A DNA stretch of 64,000 nucleotides. Origin: Nocardia yamanashiensis NBRC 100130 (GTDB lineage Bacteria > Actinomycetota > Actinomycetes > Mycobacteriales > Mycobacteriaceae). The notes under the pieces are model-generated. The model was given only the letters and a program-made list of their open reading frames with translations. It had not been told where the DNA came from and searched no databases. The translations under genes were made by a program, and so were the position numbers. Shown here piece after piece: positions 28,301 to 36,288 of the stretch. Each line of letters opens with the position of its first letter. The first letter of the stretch is position 1. The stretch spans positions 310,001-374,000 of the forward strand of contig NZ_BDCD01000014.1 of assembly GCF_001613325.1 (NCBI RefSeq). The letters are read 5' to 3'.

Positions 28301-28780
28301 TCAGGCGAGCTGACGCAGCTCGCGCAGGGTCAGGGCGGCGTCCAGTGCGGCCGCAGCGGCCTGCTCGCCCTTGTTCTCCACCGAACCGGGCAGGCCGGCG
28401 CGATCGAGAGCCTGCTGTTCGGTGTTGACGGTGAGCACGGCATTGGTGACAGGGGTGCCCTCGTCGAGGGAGACCCGGGTCAGGCCGGCGGTCACCGAAT
28501 CGCACACGTACTCGAAATGCGGTGTCTCCCCGCGGATCACGACGCCCATGGCGACCACGGCGTCATGGGTGCGGGCCAGCGCCTGGGCCACCACCGGCAG
28601 CTCCATGGCGCCCGCGACGCGGACCACGGTGATATCGGCGACGCCCGCCTCGCGCGCGGTCTTCTCCGCGTTGGCCAGCAGCGCGTCGCAGATCTCGGTG
28701 TGCCAGCGCGAGGAGACAAGGGCCAGTTTCAGGTCCTTGGCATCGGCGAGCTCGAATGTCGGTACGCCGGTACCGCTCAT
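28301..28780 (-). CDS. ribH: 6,7-dimethyl-8-ribityllumazine synthase
   Basis: Penultimate riboflavin enzyme, condensing the ribitylamino-pyrimidine with dihydroxybutanone phosphate (159 aa). The N-terminal VSSRWHTEICDALL, the VRVAGAMELPVVAQAL stretch, the catalytic His region GVVIRGETPHFEYVC and LTVNTEQQALDRAG are intact. It follows ribAB by 37 bp and precedes the PH-domain gene by 2 bp. Confidence 0.98.
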   Translation of the reverse strand: MSGTGVPTFELADAKDLKLALVSSRWHTEICDALLANAEKTAREAGVADITVVRVAGAMELPVVAQALARTHDAVVAMGVVIRGETPHFEYVCDSVTAGLTRVSLDEGTPVTNAVLTVNTEQQALDRAGLPGSVENKGEQAAAAALDAALTLRELRQLA

Positions 28781-28817
28781 CGGTTTCCGCCCTTCCCGGT
28801 AATCGTCGGTGTGCGTG

Positions 28818-30077
28818 TCAGTGCGCGGTCTCGCCCAGGTCGAGATCGTCCAGGCCGACCAGGTCGTGGCCCATGCGATCCCGCTTGGTGCGCAGGTAGT
28901 TCAGATTGTGGTGATTGGCGTGCACCGGCATCGGCACCCGCTCGCTGATGCTCAGCCCATAACCCTCGATGCCCGCGCGCTTGTCGGGATTGTTGGTCAG
29001 CAGGCGCATCGAGGTGATGCCCAGGTCCGCGAGAATCTGTGCGCCGGTGCCGTAGTCGCGGGCGTCGGCAGGCAGGTTCTGGGCGGTATTGGCGTCCACG
29101 GTGTCCAGGTTCTCGACGTCCTGGAGCTGGTAGGCCTGCAGCTTGTGCATGAGCCCGATGCCGCGGCCCTCGTGCCCGCGCATGTAGAGCACCACGCCGC
29201 GGCCCTCGTCGGCCACCAGCTTGAGCGCGGCGTTCAGCTGCGGGCCGCAATCGCAGCGCAGCGAACCGAACACGTCACCGGTGAGGCATTCGGAATGCAC
29301 GCGCACCAGCACGTTCTCGCCCTTGCCGCTGGGGCCCGCGAGATCGCCCATGACCAGGGCGACGTGCTCGGAGTCGTCGTACTCGGACTTGTAGCCGATG
29401 GCCCGGAAGTCGCCGTACTCGGTCGGGATCTTGGCCTCGGCGACGCGCTCGACGTGCTTCTCGTGGCGGCGCCGCCACTTGATGATGTCGGCGATCGAAA
29501 TCAGCGCGAGGTCGTGCTCGTCGGCGAAGACGCGCAGCTCCTCGGTGCGCGCCATATCGCCCTCGTTCTTCTGCGACACGATCTCGCAGATGACGCCGGC
29601 GGGGCTGAGCCCGGCCATCCGGGATAGGTCGACCGCGGCCTCGGTGTGGCCGGGGCGGCGCAGCACGCCACCGTCCTTGGCGCGCAAGGGAACCACGTGG
29701 CCCGGGCGGGTCAGATCGTCGGACTTGGCGTTCGGATCGGCCAGCACGCGCATGGTGGTGGCGCGGTCGGCGGCCGAGATGCCGGTGCTGATGCCCTCGC
29801 GGGCGTCGACGGCGACGGTGTAGGCGGTGCCGTGCCGGTCCTGATTGACCGCGTACATGGGCGGCAGGCCCAGGCGGTCGCAGTCGGCGCCGGTGAGCGG
29901 CACACAGATGTAACCGGAGGTGTAGCGGATCATGAAGGCCACGAGCTCGGGAGTCGCCTTCTCCGCCGCGAAGATGAGGTCGCCCTCGTTCTCCCGGCCC
30001 TCGTCGTCGACAACGACGACGGCCTTACCGGCCGCGATGTCGGCGACTGCGCGCTCGATGGTGTCGAACCTGGTCAC
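28818..30077 (-). CDS. ribAB: Bifunctional DHBP synthase / GTP cyclohydrolase II
   Basis: Two-domain riboflavin enzyme (419 aa). The N-terminal RibB domain has the acidic DDEGRENEGDLIFAAE site and RPGHVVPLRA; the C-terminal RibA domain has the zinc cysteines in SLRCDCGPQL with the first in HSECLTGDVFGS, and LYMRGHEGRGIGL. The GTG start has GGAG 10 bases upstream. It lies 90 bp after ribE. Both domains look catalytically complete. Confidence 0.97.
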   Translation of the reverse strand: MTRFDTIERAVADIAAGKAVVVVDDEGRENEGDLIFAAEKATPELVAFMIRYTSGYICVPLTGADCDRLGLPPMYAVNQDRHGTAYTVAVDAREGISTGISAADRATTMRVLADPNAKSDDLTRPGHVVPLRAKDGGVLRRPGHTEAAVDLSRMAGLSPAGVICEIVSQKNEGDMARTEELRVFADEHDLALISIADIIKWRRRHEKHVERVAEAKIPTEYGDFRAIGYKSEYDDSEHVALVMGDLAGPSGKGENVLVRVHSECLTGDVFGSLRCDCGPQLNAALKLVADEGRGVVLYMRGHEGRGIGLMHKLQAYQLQDVENLDTVDANTAQNLPADARDYGTGAQILADLGITSMRLLTNNPDKRAGIEGYGLSISERVPMPVHANHHNLNYLRTKRDRMGHDLVGLDDLDLGETAH

Positions 30078-30166
30078 GTCTGTTGTGCTCCATCTCGAAT
30101 TAGGTGCCCACTTACAGTAAGGCAGTGGCCCTGCCCGTTTTGCGCCGCCTCCGGCGCGAGCGCGGA

Positions 30167-30793
30167 TCAGCCGCGCTGGGTGAGCCGTTCGACGTACTTG
30201 GCGATGACGTCCACCTCCAGGTTCACGGTGGTGCCGACCGGCGCGGTGCCCAGCGTGGTGAGCGCGCGGGTGGTGGGGATGAGGGAAACCTCGAGCCAGT
30301 CCTTGCTGCCGTCGGCGGCCGCTTCCGCGGCGATGCCCAGGCCGGACACGGTGAGCGAGATGCCGTCGATGGTGATGGAGCCCTTCTCGACCACATAGCG
30401 GGCGAGGTTGTCGGGCAGGGAGATTCGCACGACCTCCCAGTTCTCCGAGGGGGTGCGGGACAGGATGGTGCCGGTGCCGTCGACGTGACCCTGCACGATG
30501 TGCCCGCCGAGACGGGAGTTGACGGCGGCCGCGCGCTCCAGGTTCACCCGGGAGCCGACGCCGAGTCCGCCGATGCTGGAACGGTTCAGGGTCTCGGCCA
30601 TGACGTCGACGGTGAAGGTGTCGCCCTCGACCTTTTCGTCCACCACGGTCAGGCAGACGCCGTTCACCGCGATGGAAGCGCCGTGAATGGCATCGGAGGT
30701 GACGATCGGCCCGCGAATGGTGAGCCGCGCCGCGTCGGCCAGCTGCTCGGAGGCGACGATCTCGCCCAGCTCCTCCACGATGCCAGTGAACAT
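30167..30793 (-). CDS. ribE: Riboflavin synthase, alpha subunit type
   Basis: Last riboflavin enzyme, dismutating two lumazines (208 aa). The N-terminal MFTGIVEELG is canonical and the two internally repeated lumazine-binding domains are visible (GASIAVNGVCLTV in the first, GSITIDGISLTV in the second). GGAGAGG precedes the ATG. An AGCCTA on the plus strand (30895-30900) reads as a TAGGCT -10-like hexamer, giving a leader of about 95 nt. I looked for an FMN riboswitch there and did not find its conserved core. Confidence 0.97.
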   Translation of the reverse strand: MFTGIVEELGEIVASEQLADAARLTIRGPIVTSDAIHGASIAVNGVCLTVVDEKVEGDTFTVDVMAETLNRSSIGGLGVGSRVNLERAAAVNSRLGGHIVQGHVDGTGTILSRTPSENWEVVRISLPDNLARYVVEKGSITIDGISLTVSGLGIAAEAAADGSKDWLEVSLIPTTRALTTLGTAPVGTTVNLEVDVIAKYVERLTQRG

Positions 30794-31254
30794 GCCCAAC
30801 CTCTCCGTCGTCACGGCCCGACCACCGGGCCCGCCGCTTGCGCCAACAGCGCGTACCGGCGGCGGTATTCCCCGGCGCGGCGGCTGTCCCCACCAGCCTA
30901 ACGACGCCCGGTCGTAGGCGACATGCGGCCTTGTTCACTGGAGCGTTCGGAACCATTGGGAGCGCAATAATGCGAGAACCGAACCGGCGGACGCAAGATT
31001 GTCCGAATTACTCGGATCGCCCGATTGAAATGTCGGAATTTCTCGACTCGGCGAATTGACCGACAGGTGCGCAATCGTGCAGTTGTACCCAATTCCGACT
31101 CGCCTACACCAAAATCTTGCGCATCGGCGAAAATGGTCGCAAGATTGTTATGCAGCTGATTCCTACCGTTCAACTTCCCCAGTCGTTCCGCGCAGGAAGG
31201 TTGGGCCCGATCGGGCCGGATCCAGGTGGACCACAACACAATTGGGAGTGCAGC
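30794..31254. other. Gene-free, relatively AT-rich stretch with repeated CGCAAGATT motif
   Basis: The 461 bp between ribE and the unknown gene are less GC-rich than their surroundings from about 30940 on. CGCAAGATTGT occurs identically at 30992-31002 and 31138-31148, and CGCAAGATT occurs again on the opposite strand at 31113-31121. These could be binding sites for a regulator of the divergent genes. No convincing ORF is present. Confidence 0.6.
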
Positions 31255-31701
31255 GTGACCACGCTTCTCGATTCGACACTCGAAGTTCGCTGTGTCCAGT
31301 ATCGACGCGAATTTCATCTGCCGGCATCGATAGATCCAGCCTCACGCCACATCCTGCTCGACATAGGCAGCCGTTACGGCGCCATCACCATGCCGGCCGA
31401 ACTCGGCGAGCGCGTCCAGCAGCGGCTGGCGCAAGCCGAACTGGCCGGGCCCGTCGTACATCATCCCCGGGCCCGGCGCTGGACCTTCATCACCGGCCCG
31501 GCCCGCGCGGACACGCTCAGCACATCCGTGTCCGCCGCCCTGTTCCGGCTATACGCCACCGTCGCCTGCACCGGCGCGCAGGTCGTGCTCCCCTCCGCCG
31601 ACGACGAGCGGACCGGATACCGCACCTGGATCCAGTCGCCCGAGGCCGTGTCCGCGGTGCCGCCGCTGGAATCGGTGGTCGAGGCCCTGCTCGGGCGCTG
31701 A
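31255..31701 (+). CDS. Unknown small cytoplasmic protein
   Basis: Unrecognised 148-aa protein. The GTG start (MTTLLDSTLEVRCVQYR) has GGGAG 6 bases upstream. It contains a beta-rich N-terminus, then LDIGSRYGAITMPAELGERV, ARRWTFITGPAR and YRTWIQSPEAVSAVPPLESV. The FITGP and WIQSPE stretches recall small Streptomyces/Nocardia proteins distantly related to primase-polymerase N-termini, but this is weak. It has no signal peptide or membrane segment. It sits alone between ribE and rpe, in a spot where mycobacteria carry ribD and a transporter, so it is an accessory insertion. Confidence 0.75.
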   Translation: MTTLLDSTLEVRCVQYRREFHLPASIDPASRHILLDIGSRYGAITMPAELGERVQQRLAQAELAGPVVHHPRARRWTFITGPARADTLSTSVSAALFRLYATVACTGAQVVLPSADDERTGYRTWIQSPEAVSAVPPLESVVEALLGR

Positions 31702-31713
31702 CGGCGGGCCGGG

Positions 31714-32379
31714 TTACTCGGCGGTGGCGGCCTCGGCCGCGATCACCTTCTGCCGCAAGGCTTCCACCGTCGCGGCCGGATCCGGGGTGCCGTACACGGC
31801 CGAGCCCGCGACGAAGCAGTCCACGCCCGCCTCGGCCGCCTGCTCGATGGTGTCCATCTTGATGCCGCCGTCGATCTCCACCACCAGGCGCAGCGCACCG
31901 GAGTCCACCAGATTGCGGACCACGCGCGCCTTCTGCAGCACCTCGGGAATGAAGGACTGCCCGCCGAAACCGGGTTCGACGCTCATCACCAGCAGCGTGT
32001 CGAACTCGCGCAGGATCTCCAGATACGGCTCGATCGGGGTGCCCGGCTTGACCGAGAGCCCGGCCTTGCCGCCCGCGGCGCGGATATCGCGCGCCACCGC
32101 GATCGGATTGTCGGTCGCCTCGGCGTGGAAGGTGACGTTGTAGGCGCCCGCCTCCGCGTACGCCGGCGCCCAGCGCTCCGGGTTCTCGATCATCAGATGG
32201 CAGTCGAGGGGAATGTCGGTGACCTTCAACAGGCTTTCGACCACCGGCAGGCCCAGGGTCAGGTTCGGCACGAAGTGGTTGTCCATCACATCGACATGCA
32301 CCCAGTCGGCCCCCGCGATGGCCCGCACCTCATCGGCGAGGTGCGCGAAATCCGCGGACAGGATGGACGGGGCGATCAT
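31714..32379 (-). CDS. rpe: Ribulose-phosphate 3-epimerase
   Basis: Pentose-phosphate enzyme interconverting ribulose 5-phosphate and xylulose 5-phosphate (221 aa from the ATG). The (beta/alpha)8 landmarks are IAPSILSADF with the active-site Ser/Asp, VHVDVMDNHFVPNLT, DCHLMIENP, VMSVEPGFGGQ and EIDGGI with VAGSAVYG. DGGI and metal-binding His/Asp residues are intact. A GTG at 32418 would add 13 residues; a TACACT hexamer sits 7 bases before that GTG, which would make it a leaderless start, so the true start is open. It is convergent with the small unknown gene. Confidence 0.96.
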   Translation of the reverse strand: MIAPSILSADFAHLADEVRAIAGADWVHVDVMDNHFVPNLTLGLPVVESLLKVTDIPLDCHLMIENPERWAPAYAEAGAYNVTFHAEATDNPIAVARDIRAAGGKAGLSVKPGTPIEPYLEILREFDTLLVMSVEPGFGGQSFIPEVLQKARVVRNLVDSGALRLVVEIDGGIKMDTIEQAAEAGVDCFVAGSAVYGTPDPAATVEALRQKVIAAEAATAE

Positions 32380-32480
32380 CGGCGCGGGCCGGGTGAACGG
32401 GGAGGATGAGGTGCACACAGGCCGAAGTGTATCGGCCCCGATAGCACACGCGGCACGGAGGCGAACACCGCGAATGCGCT

Positions 32481-32504
32481 GATTGCCAGGCAGTGGAATG
32501 GGTA
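32481..32504 (+). promoter_or_regulatory. Possible SigF-type promoter of the anti-sigma/sigma pair
   Basis: GATTG (32481-32485) and GGGTA (32500-32504) are 14 bp apart and resemble the -35 and -10 of actinobacterial SigF-type promoters (GTTT-N15 to 17-GGGTA). A GTG start follows 11 bases after GGGTA. If real, the pair would be autoregulated, as in mycobacterial usfX-sigF. The -35 match is weak. Confidence 0.35.
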
Positions 32505-32515
32505 GCCTTCTCAGG

Positions 32516-32938
32516 GTGATCAATATTTCGGCGGAACAAGGATTGCGCGCCACCCCGGTCGAGATCGGTGTCGCCGCATCCGTCTCCCAGTTGCCCATCG
32601 TGCGCGGACTCGCCGAAACCTTGGTGCTGCTCAGCGATTTCACCCTCGACGAGGTGGCCGATATCCGGCTCGCCGTCGACGAGGCGGCCTCCACGCTCAT
32701 CGCGCTGGCCGTCCCGGGCTCCACGCTGCAGTGCCGGTTCACCGTCGGCGATACCGAACTACTGGTCCAGGTCAGCGGGATCGCGAGCGCCGAAGGCCTA
32801 CCGGATCAGCGCAGTTTCGGCTGGCATGTGCTGCGCACGCTGTCCGACGAAGTGACCGCCACCCAAGGTGAGTTCGATCCGGCGCGCGCCGGATATCCGA
32901 CGACAGTGGAATTCCGGCGGGGCCGGGGGAAGGCGTAG
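32516..32938 (+). CDS. Anti-sigma factor, RsbW/UsfX-like ATP-binding protein
   Basis: HATPase-fold anti-sigma factor (about 140 aa) predicted to bind the sigma factor encoded next to it. The N1 box is DIRLAVDEAASTLIALA and the C-terminal SFGWHVLRTLSDEV stands where the lid/G boxes lie. Its GTG start (MINISAEQGL) follows a GGGTA element closely; an ATG at 32498 is an alternative. Its TAG stop overlaps the sigma factor GTG by one base, the typical arrangement of usfX-sigF. Confidence 0.88.
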   Translation: MINISAEQGLRATPVEIGVAASVSQLPIVRGLAETLVLLSDFTLDEVADIRLAVDEAASTLIALAVPGSTLQCRFTVGDTELLVQVSGIASAEGLPDQRSFGWHVLRTLSDEVTATQGEFDPARAGYPTTVEFRRGRGKA

Positions 32939-33933
32939 TGACCGACGAGGACATCGTGTTCACCTCACCGGATACCCCCCAGCCCGACCCGTCCGAGGAT
33001 CGGGAGGCCGACGCGCGCGTGAACGGCGGCGCGGAAGACGCGGCGCCGCAGCCCGATCGGACCGGCGGCGAGAGCCCGGCCGCCGAGGCCGGCAACGGCA
33101 ATGGCGAAGAGAACGGCGACGAGGACGCCGCCGAGGAGACCATCGACACCGAGGAAGCCGAGGAGGTCGCGCGCAGCGTCTCCGGCTACGACGATGTGGC
33201 GCTGCTGTTCGAGGAACTGGCGGCGGCGGAACCGAATTCGGCGCGGCGGGCGGCGCTGCGCTCGCAGCTGATCCATCGCTGCATTCCGCTGGCCGATCAC
33301 ATCGCGCGCAAGTTCAGCGGGCGCGGTGAGCCGTTCGACGATCTCACCCAGGTGGCGCGGGTCGGGCTGGTGCACGCGGTGGACCGGTTCGATATCGGGC
33401 GCGGGTCCAACTTCCTGTCGTTCGCGGTGCCGACCATCATGGGCGAGGTCCGGCGGTACTTCCGGGACAACACCTGGGCCATGCGAGTCCCGCGCCGGGT
33501 CAAGGAAACTCATCTGCGCATCGGCGCGGCCATCGACGCGCTGTCACAGCAGCTGGGGCGCTCGCCGACGGCCAAGGAGATCGCGGCCCAGCTCGGCATC
33601 GACGCCGACGAGGTGACGCAGGCGGTCATCGCCGGGAATGCGTACCAGCCCAGTTCCATCGACGCGGTGTCGGTGGGGCGGGATACCGAGGCGTCGCTGC
33701 TGGATACGCTCGGTGAGGAGGAATCGCAGTTCGATCGGGTCGAGGAGTATGTGGCGATCCGGCCGCTGCTGGCCGGGCTGCCCGAACGCGAGCGGCGGAT
33801 TCTGACCATGCGATTCTTCGAATCCATGACGCAGACCCAGATCGCGCAGCAGATGGGGATCTCGCAGATGCACGTCTCGCGGATTCTGGCGAAAACCCTT
33901 GCGCGGCTGCGGGAGCAATCGGCGCGCGAGTGA
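32938..33933 (+). CDS. sigF: RNA polymerase sigma factor, SigF/SigB family
   Basis: Alternative sigma factor (331 aa). Region 2 is visible as RKFSGRGEPFDDLTQVARVG with the -10-binding FLSFAVPTIMGEVRRYFRDN; region 3 follows at LSQQLGRSPTAKEIAAQLGI; region 4 ends in RRILTMRFFESMTQTQIAQQ with the recognition helix MGISQMHVSRILAKTL. The first 75 or so residues are an unusual Glu/Asp/Asn/Gly-rich extension (for example NGNGEENGDEDAAEETIDTE). It is translationally coupled to the anti-sigma gene. Stress or stationary-phase control is expected from the family. Confidence 0.93.
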   Translation: MTDEDIVFTSPDTPQPDPSEDREADARVNGGAEDAAPQPDRTGGESPAAEAGNGNGEENGDEDAAEETIDTEEAEEVARSVSGYDDVALLFEELAAAEPNSARRAALRSQLIHRCIPLADHIARKFSGRGEPFDDLTQVARVGLVHAVDRFDIGRGSNFLSFAVPTIMGEVRRYFRDNTWAMRVPRRVKETHLRIGAAIDALSQQLGRSPTAKEIAAQLGIDADEVTQAVIAGNAYQPSSIDAVSVGRDTEASLLDTLGEEESQFDRVEEYVAIRPLLAGLPERERRILTMRFFESMTQTQIAQQMGISQMHVSRILAKTLARLREQSARE

Positions 33934-34034
33934 GTCCGCCGGGACGGTCCGGCGGCGCCGACGATGCGGTCGGGGCGGTCGGTATCGTAGATTGCGCACA
34001 ACCATGATCACCTCGCCGGAACGCAAAGGGGTCG

Positions 34035-36116
34035 GTGTTGTCCCAGCAACTACCGTTCGAGTCGCTCTATCGCCATGGGTTCGCGCGGGTCGCGGTGGCG
34101 GTGCCGCCGGTGCGGGTGGCCGATCCGGCGTTCAATACCGAGCAGACCATCCAGCTGGCGCGGCGCGCGGCCGAGGCGGGGTCGGTGTTCACGGTGTTCC
34201 CCGAACTCGGATTGTCCAGTTATACGGCTGACGATCTGTTCCAGCAGGATGCCCTGGACGCCGCGATCGAGGACGGCTTGCGGCGGATAGTGGCCGAGAG
34301 CACGGAGATCGGCACCGTGCTGGTGGTGGGGGCGCCGGTGCGCGCGCAGGGGCGGTTGTTCAACTGCGGCATCGTGATCGCGGGCGGGCGGGTGCTCGGG
34401 GCGGCACCCAAGAGCTATCTGCCGAACTATCGCGAGTTCTACGAGAAGCGGCAGTTCGCGGCGGCGCGCGAAGCACTCGACGATCAGATCGAGATCGCCG
34501 GACAGCGGGTGCCGTTCGGGGACGATCTGCTGTTCACCGCCGCCAATCTGCCCGGGTTCGTGGCGCATCTGGAGATCTGCGAGGATGGGTGGGTGCCGTT
34601 GCCGCCCAGTGGATTCGCGGCGCTGGCCGGGGCGAACGTGCTGGTGAATCTGTCGGCCAGCAATATCGTGGTCGGCAAGGCGGACTATCGGCGGACGCTG
34701 TGCACGGGGCATTCCGCGCGCTATCTGGCCGCCTACCTGTATTCGGCGGCGGGACACGGTGAGTCGACCACCGATATGGCGTGGGACGGGCAGGCGGTGA
34801 TCTGTGAGAACGGGAATCTGCTGGCCGAGGGGGAACGGTTCGCCGATCATCCGCAGCTGGTGACGGCCGATCTGGATCTGCAACGGCTGGCGGCGGATCG
34901 GCTGCGGATGACCAGTTTCGCCGACAATGTGCACGATCATCGGGAGCGGCTGGCGCGATTCCGGCGCATCGAACTGGAATTGCCGATTCCGTCCGGACCG
35001 GTGGCGCTGGAGCGCGAAATCCCGCGCTTCCCTTATGTTCCCGCCGATCCGATCAGCCGCAACGAGCGCTGCGCCGAGGTGCACAGCATTCAGGTCGAGG
35101 GGCTGGCCACCCGGTTGCAGGCCACCGGGTCCAAGCATGTCGTGATCGGCGTGTCCGGTGGTCTCGATTCCACGGTCGCGCTCATCGTCGCCGCCAAAAC
35201 CATGGACCGCCTGGGGCTTCCGCGCGCGAATGTGCTCGCCTACACCATGCCCGGTTTCGGCACCGGCGAACGCACCCTCGCCGACGCGCGCGAACTCATG
35301 GTCGCGGTCGGGGCCACGCCGCACGAAATCGATATCCGCCCGTCCGCCACCCAGATGCTGCGGGACCTGAAACACCCTGCCGCCGAGGGCATTCCGCAAT
35401 ACGACGTCACCTACGAGAACGTCCAGGCCGGCGAACGCACCTCGCACCTGTTCCGCCTGGCCAATATGCACAATGCCCTGGTGATCGGCACCGGCGACCT
35501 CAGCGAACTGGCGCTCGGCTGGTGCACTTTCGGCGTCGGCGACCACATGGCGCACTACAGCGTGAACGCCTCGGTCCCCAAAACCCTCATCAAATACCTG
35601 GTGGCCTGGACCATCGACACCGACGGCCTCGGCGAGAAAGCCTCCCGCGTCCTGGAATCCGTGCTCGCCACCGAGATCTCCCCCGAGCTCATCCCCGGCG
35701 ACAGCACCGCCCCCATCCAGAGTTCCGAAGCCACCGTGGGCCCCTACGAACTCCAGGACTTCCACCTCTACCACCTGCTCCGCTTCGGCGAACGCCCCAG
35801 CCGCATCGCCTATCTGGCCCACCACGCCTGGTCCGACCGCACCCGCGGCTCCTGGCCCGACCTGGTCACCCCCGACCAGCAACACGAATACGACCTCCCC
35901 ACCATCAAACACTGGCTGGCCGAATTCCTCCGCCGCTTCATCCAAACCAGCCAATTCAAACGCTCCACCCTCCCCAACGCCCCCAAAGTCGGCTCCGGCG
36001 GCTCCCTCTCCCCCCGCGGCGACTGGCGCGCCCCCAGCGACGCCTCGGCAGCCGCCTGGCTGGACGAACTGGCCCGCAACGTACCGGACGTCTCGATGCC
36101 GGAATCGCGGCCGTAA
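34035..36116 (+). CDS. nadE: Glutamine-dependent NAD+ synthetase
   Basis: Last step of NAD synthesis (693 aa), deamido-NAD plus glutamine and ATP to NAD. The N-terminal nitrilase-type glutaminase has Glu in FPELGLSSY, Lys in PKSYLPNYREFYEKRQF and the catalytic Cys in LEICEDGWVP. The C-terminal synthetase has the PP-loop GVSGGLDSTVAL and GTGDLSELALGWCTFG. The start is GTG or the next codon TTG, preceded by AAAGGGG. The sense strand is G-rich in the first half and strongly C-rich in the last 500 bases. A promoter for two RNA candidates begins 6 bp after its stop. Confidence 0.97.
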   Translation: MLSQQLPFESLYRHGFARVAVAVPPVRVADPAFNTEQTIQLARRAAEAGSVFTVFPELGLSSYTADDLFQQDALDAAIEDGLRRIVAESTEIGTVLVVGAPVRAQGRLFNCGIVIAGGRVLGAAPKSYLPNYREFYEKRQFAAAREALDDQIEIAGQRVPFGDDLLFTAANLPGFVAHLEICEDGWVPLPPSGFAALAGANVLVNLSASNIVVGKADYRRTLCTGHSARYLAAYLYSAAGHGESTTDMAWDGQAVICENGNLLAEGERFADHPQLVTADLDLQRLAADRLRMTSFADNVHDHRERLARFRRIELELPIPSGPVALEREIPRFPYVPADPISRNERCAEVHSIQVEGLATRLQATGSKHVVIGVSGGLDSTVALIVAAKTMDRLGLPRANVLAYTMPGFGTGERTLADARELMVAVGATPHEIDIRPSATQMLRDLKHPAAEGIPQYDVTYENVQAGERTSHLFRLANMHNALVIGTGDLSELALGWCTFGVGDHMAHYSVNASVPKTLIKYLVAWTIDTDGLGEKASRVLESVLATEISPELIPGDSTAPIQSSEATVGPYELQDFHLYHLLRFGERPSRIAYLAHHAWSDRTRGSWPDLVTPDQQHEYDLPTIKHWLAEFLRRFIQTSQFKRSTLPNAPKVGSGGSLSPRGDWRAPSDASAAAWLDELARNVPDVSMPESRP

Positions 36117-36121
36117 ATCGT

Positions 36122-36149
36122 TTGAGAGACTGATCGGTCGTCCGATACT
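36122..36149 (+). promoter_or_regulatory. Promoter of the Y RNA region
   Basis: TTGAGA (36122-36127) and GATACT (36144-36149) are separated by 16 bp, a near-consensus housekeeping promoter. The start site would fall near 36156, a few bases before the outer stem of the shorter RNA candidate. It is the best promoter visible between nadE and rsr and could drive both RNAs and perhaps rsr. Confidence 0.6.
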
Positions 36150-36158
36150 GTCGGCACT

Positions 36159-36235
36159 ACTTCCGGTGCGGAAGTCCAGGGTTACTTCACATTTGCGATG
36201 AGATTCCGTACCCTGGACGGCTATTTCTCGGGAGC
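36159..36235 (+). ncRNA. Candidate short Y RNA (no tRNA-like module)
   Basis: The segment folds as an outer stem CTTCC (36160-36164) with GGGAG (36230-36234), an internal loop GGTGCGGAA / GGCTATTTCTC, and a perfect 8-bp stem GTCCAGGG (36174-36181) with CCCTGGAC (36211-36218). The apical part contains TTACTTCAC and ATTCC. The internal loop and TACTTCAC/ATTCC elements are shared, nearly base for base, with the longer RNA candidate 60 bp downstream, but the tRNA-like insert is missing. Position between a good promoter and the rsr gene supports a function with Rsr. Expression has not been shown. Confidence 0.6.
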
Positions 36236-36288
36236 ACAACTTCAGAGCGTGAAACGCCCGGACGCCCGGGCGATTCCATCCTCGCATC

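Noticed and set aside
30794..30900. FMN riboswitch upstream of ribE
   Set aside because: The conserved FMN aptamer segments are not present in the leader.
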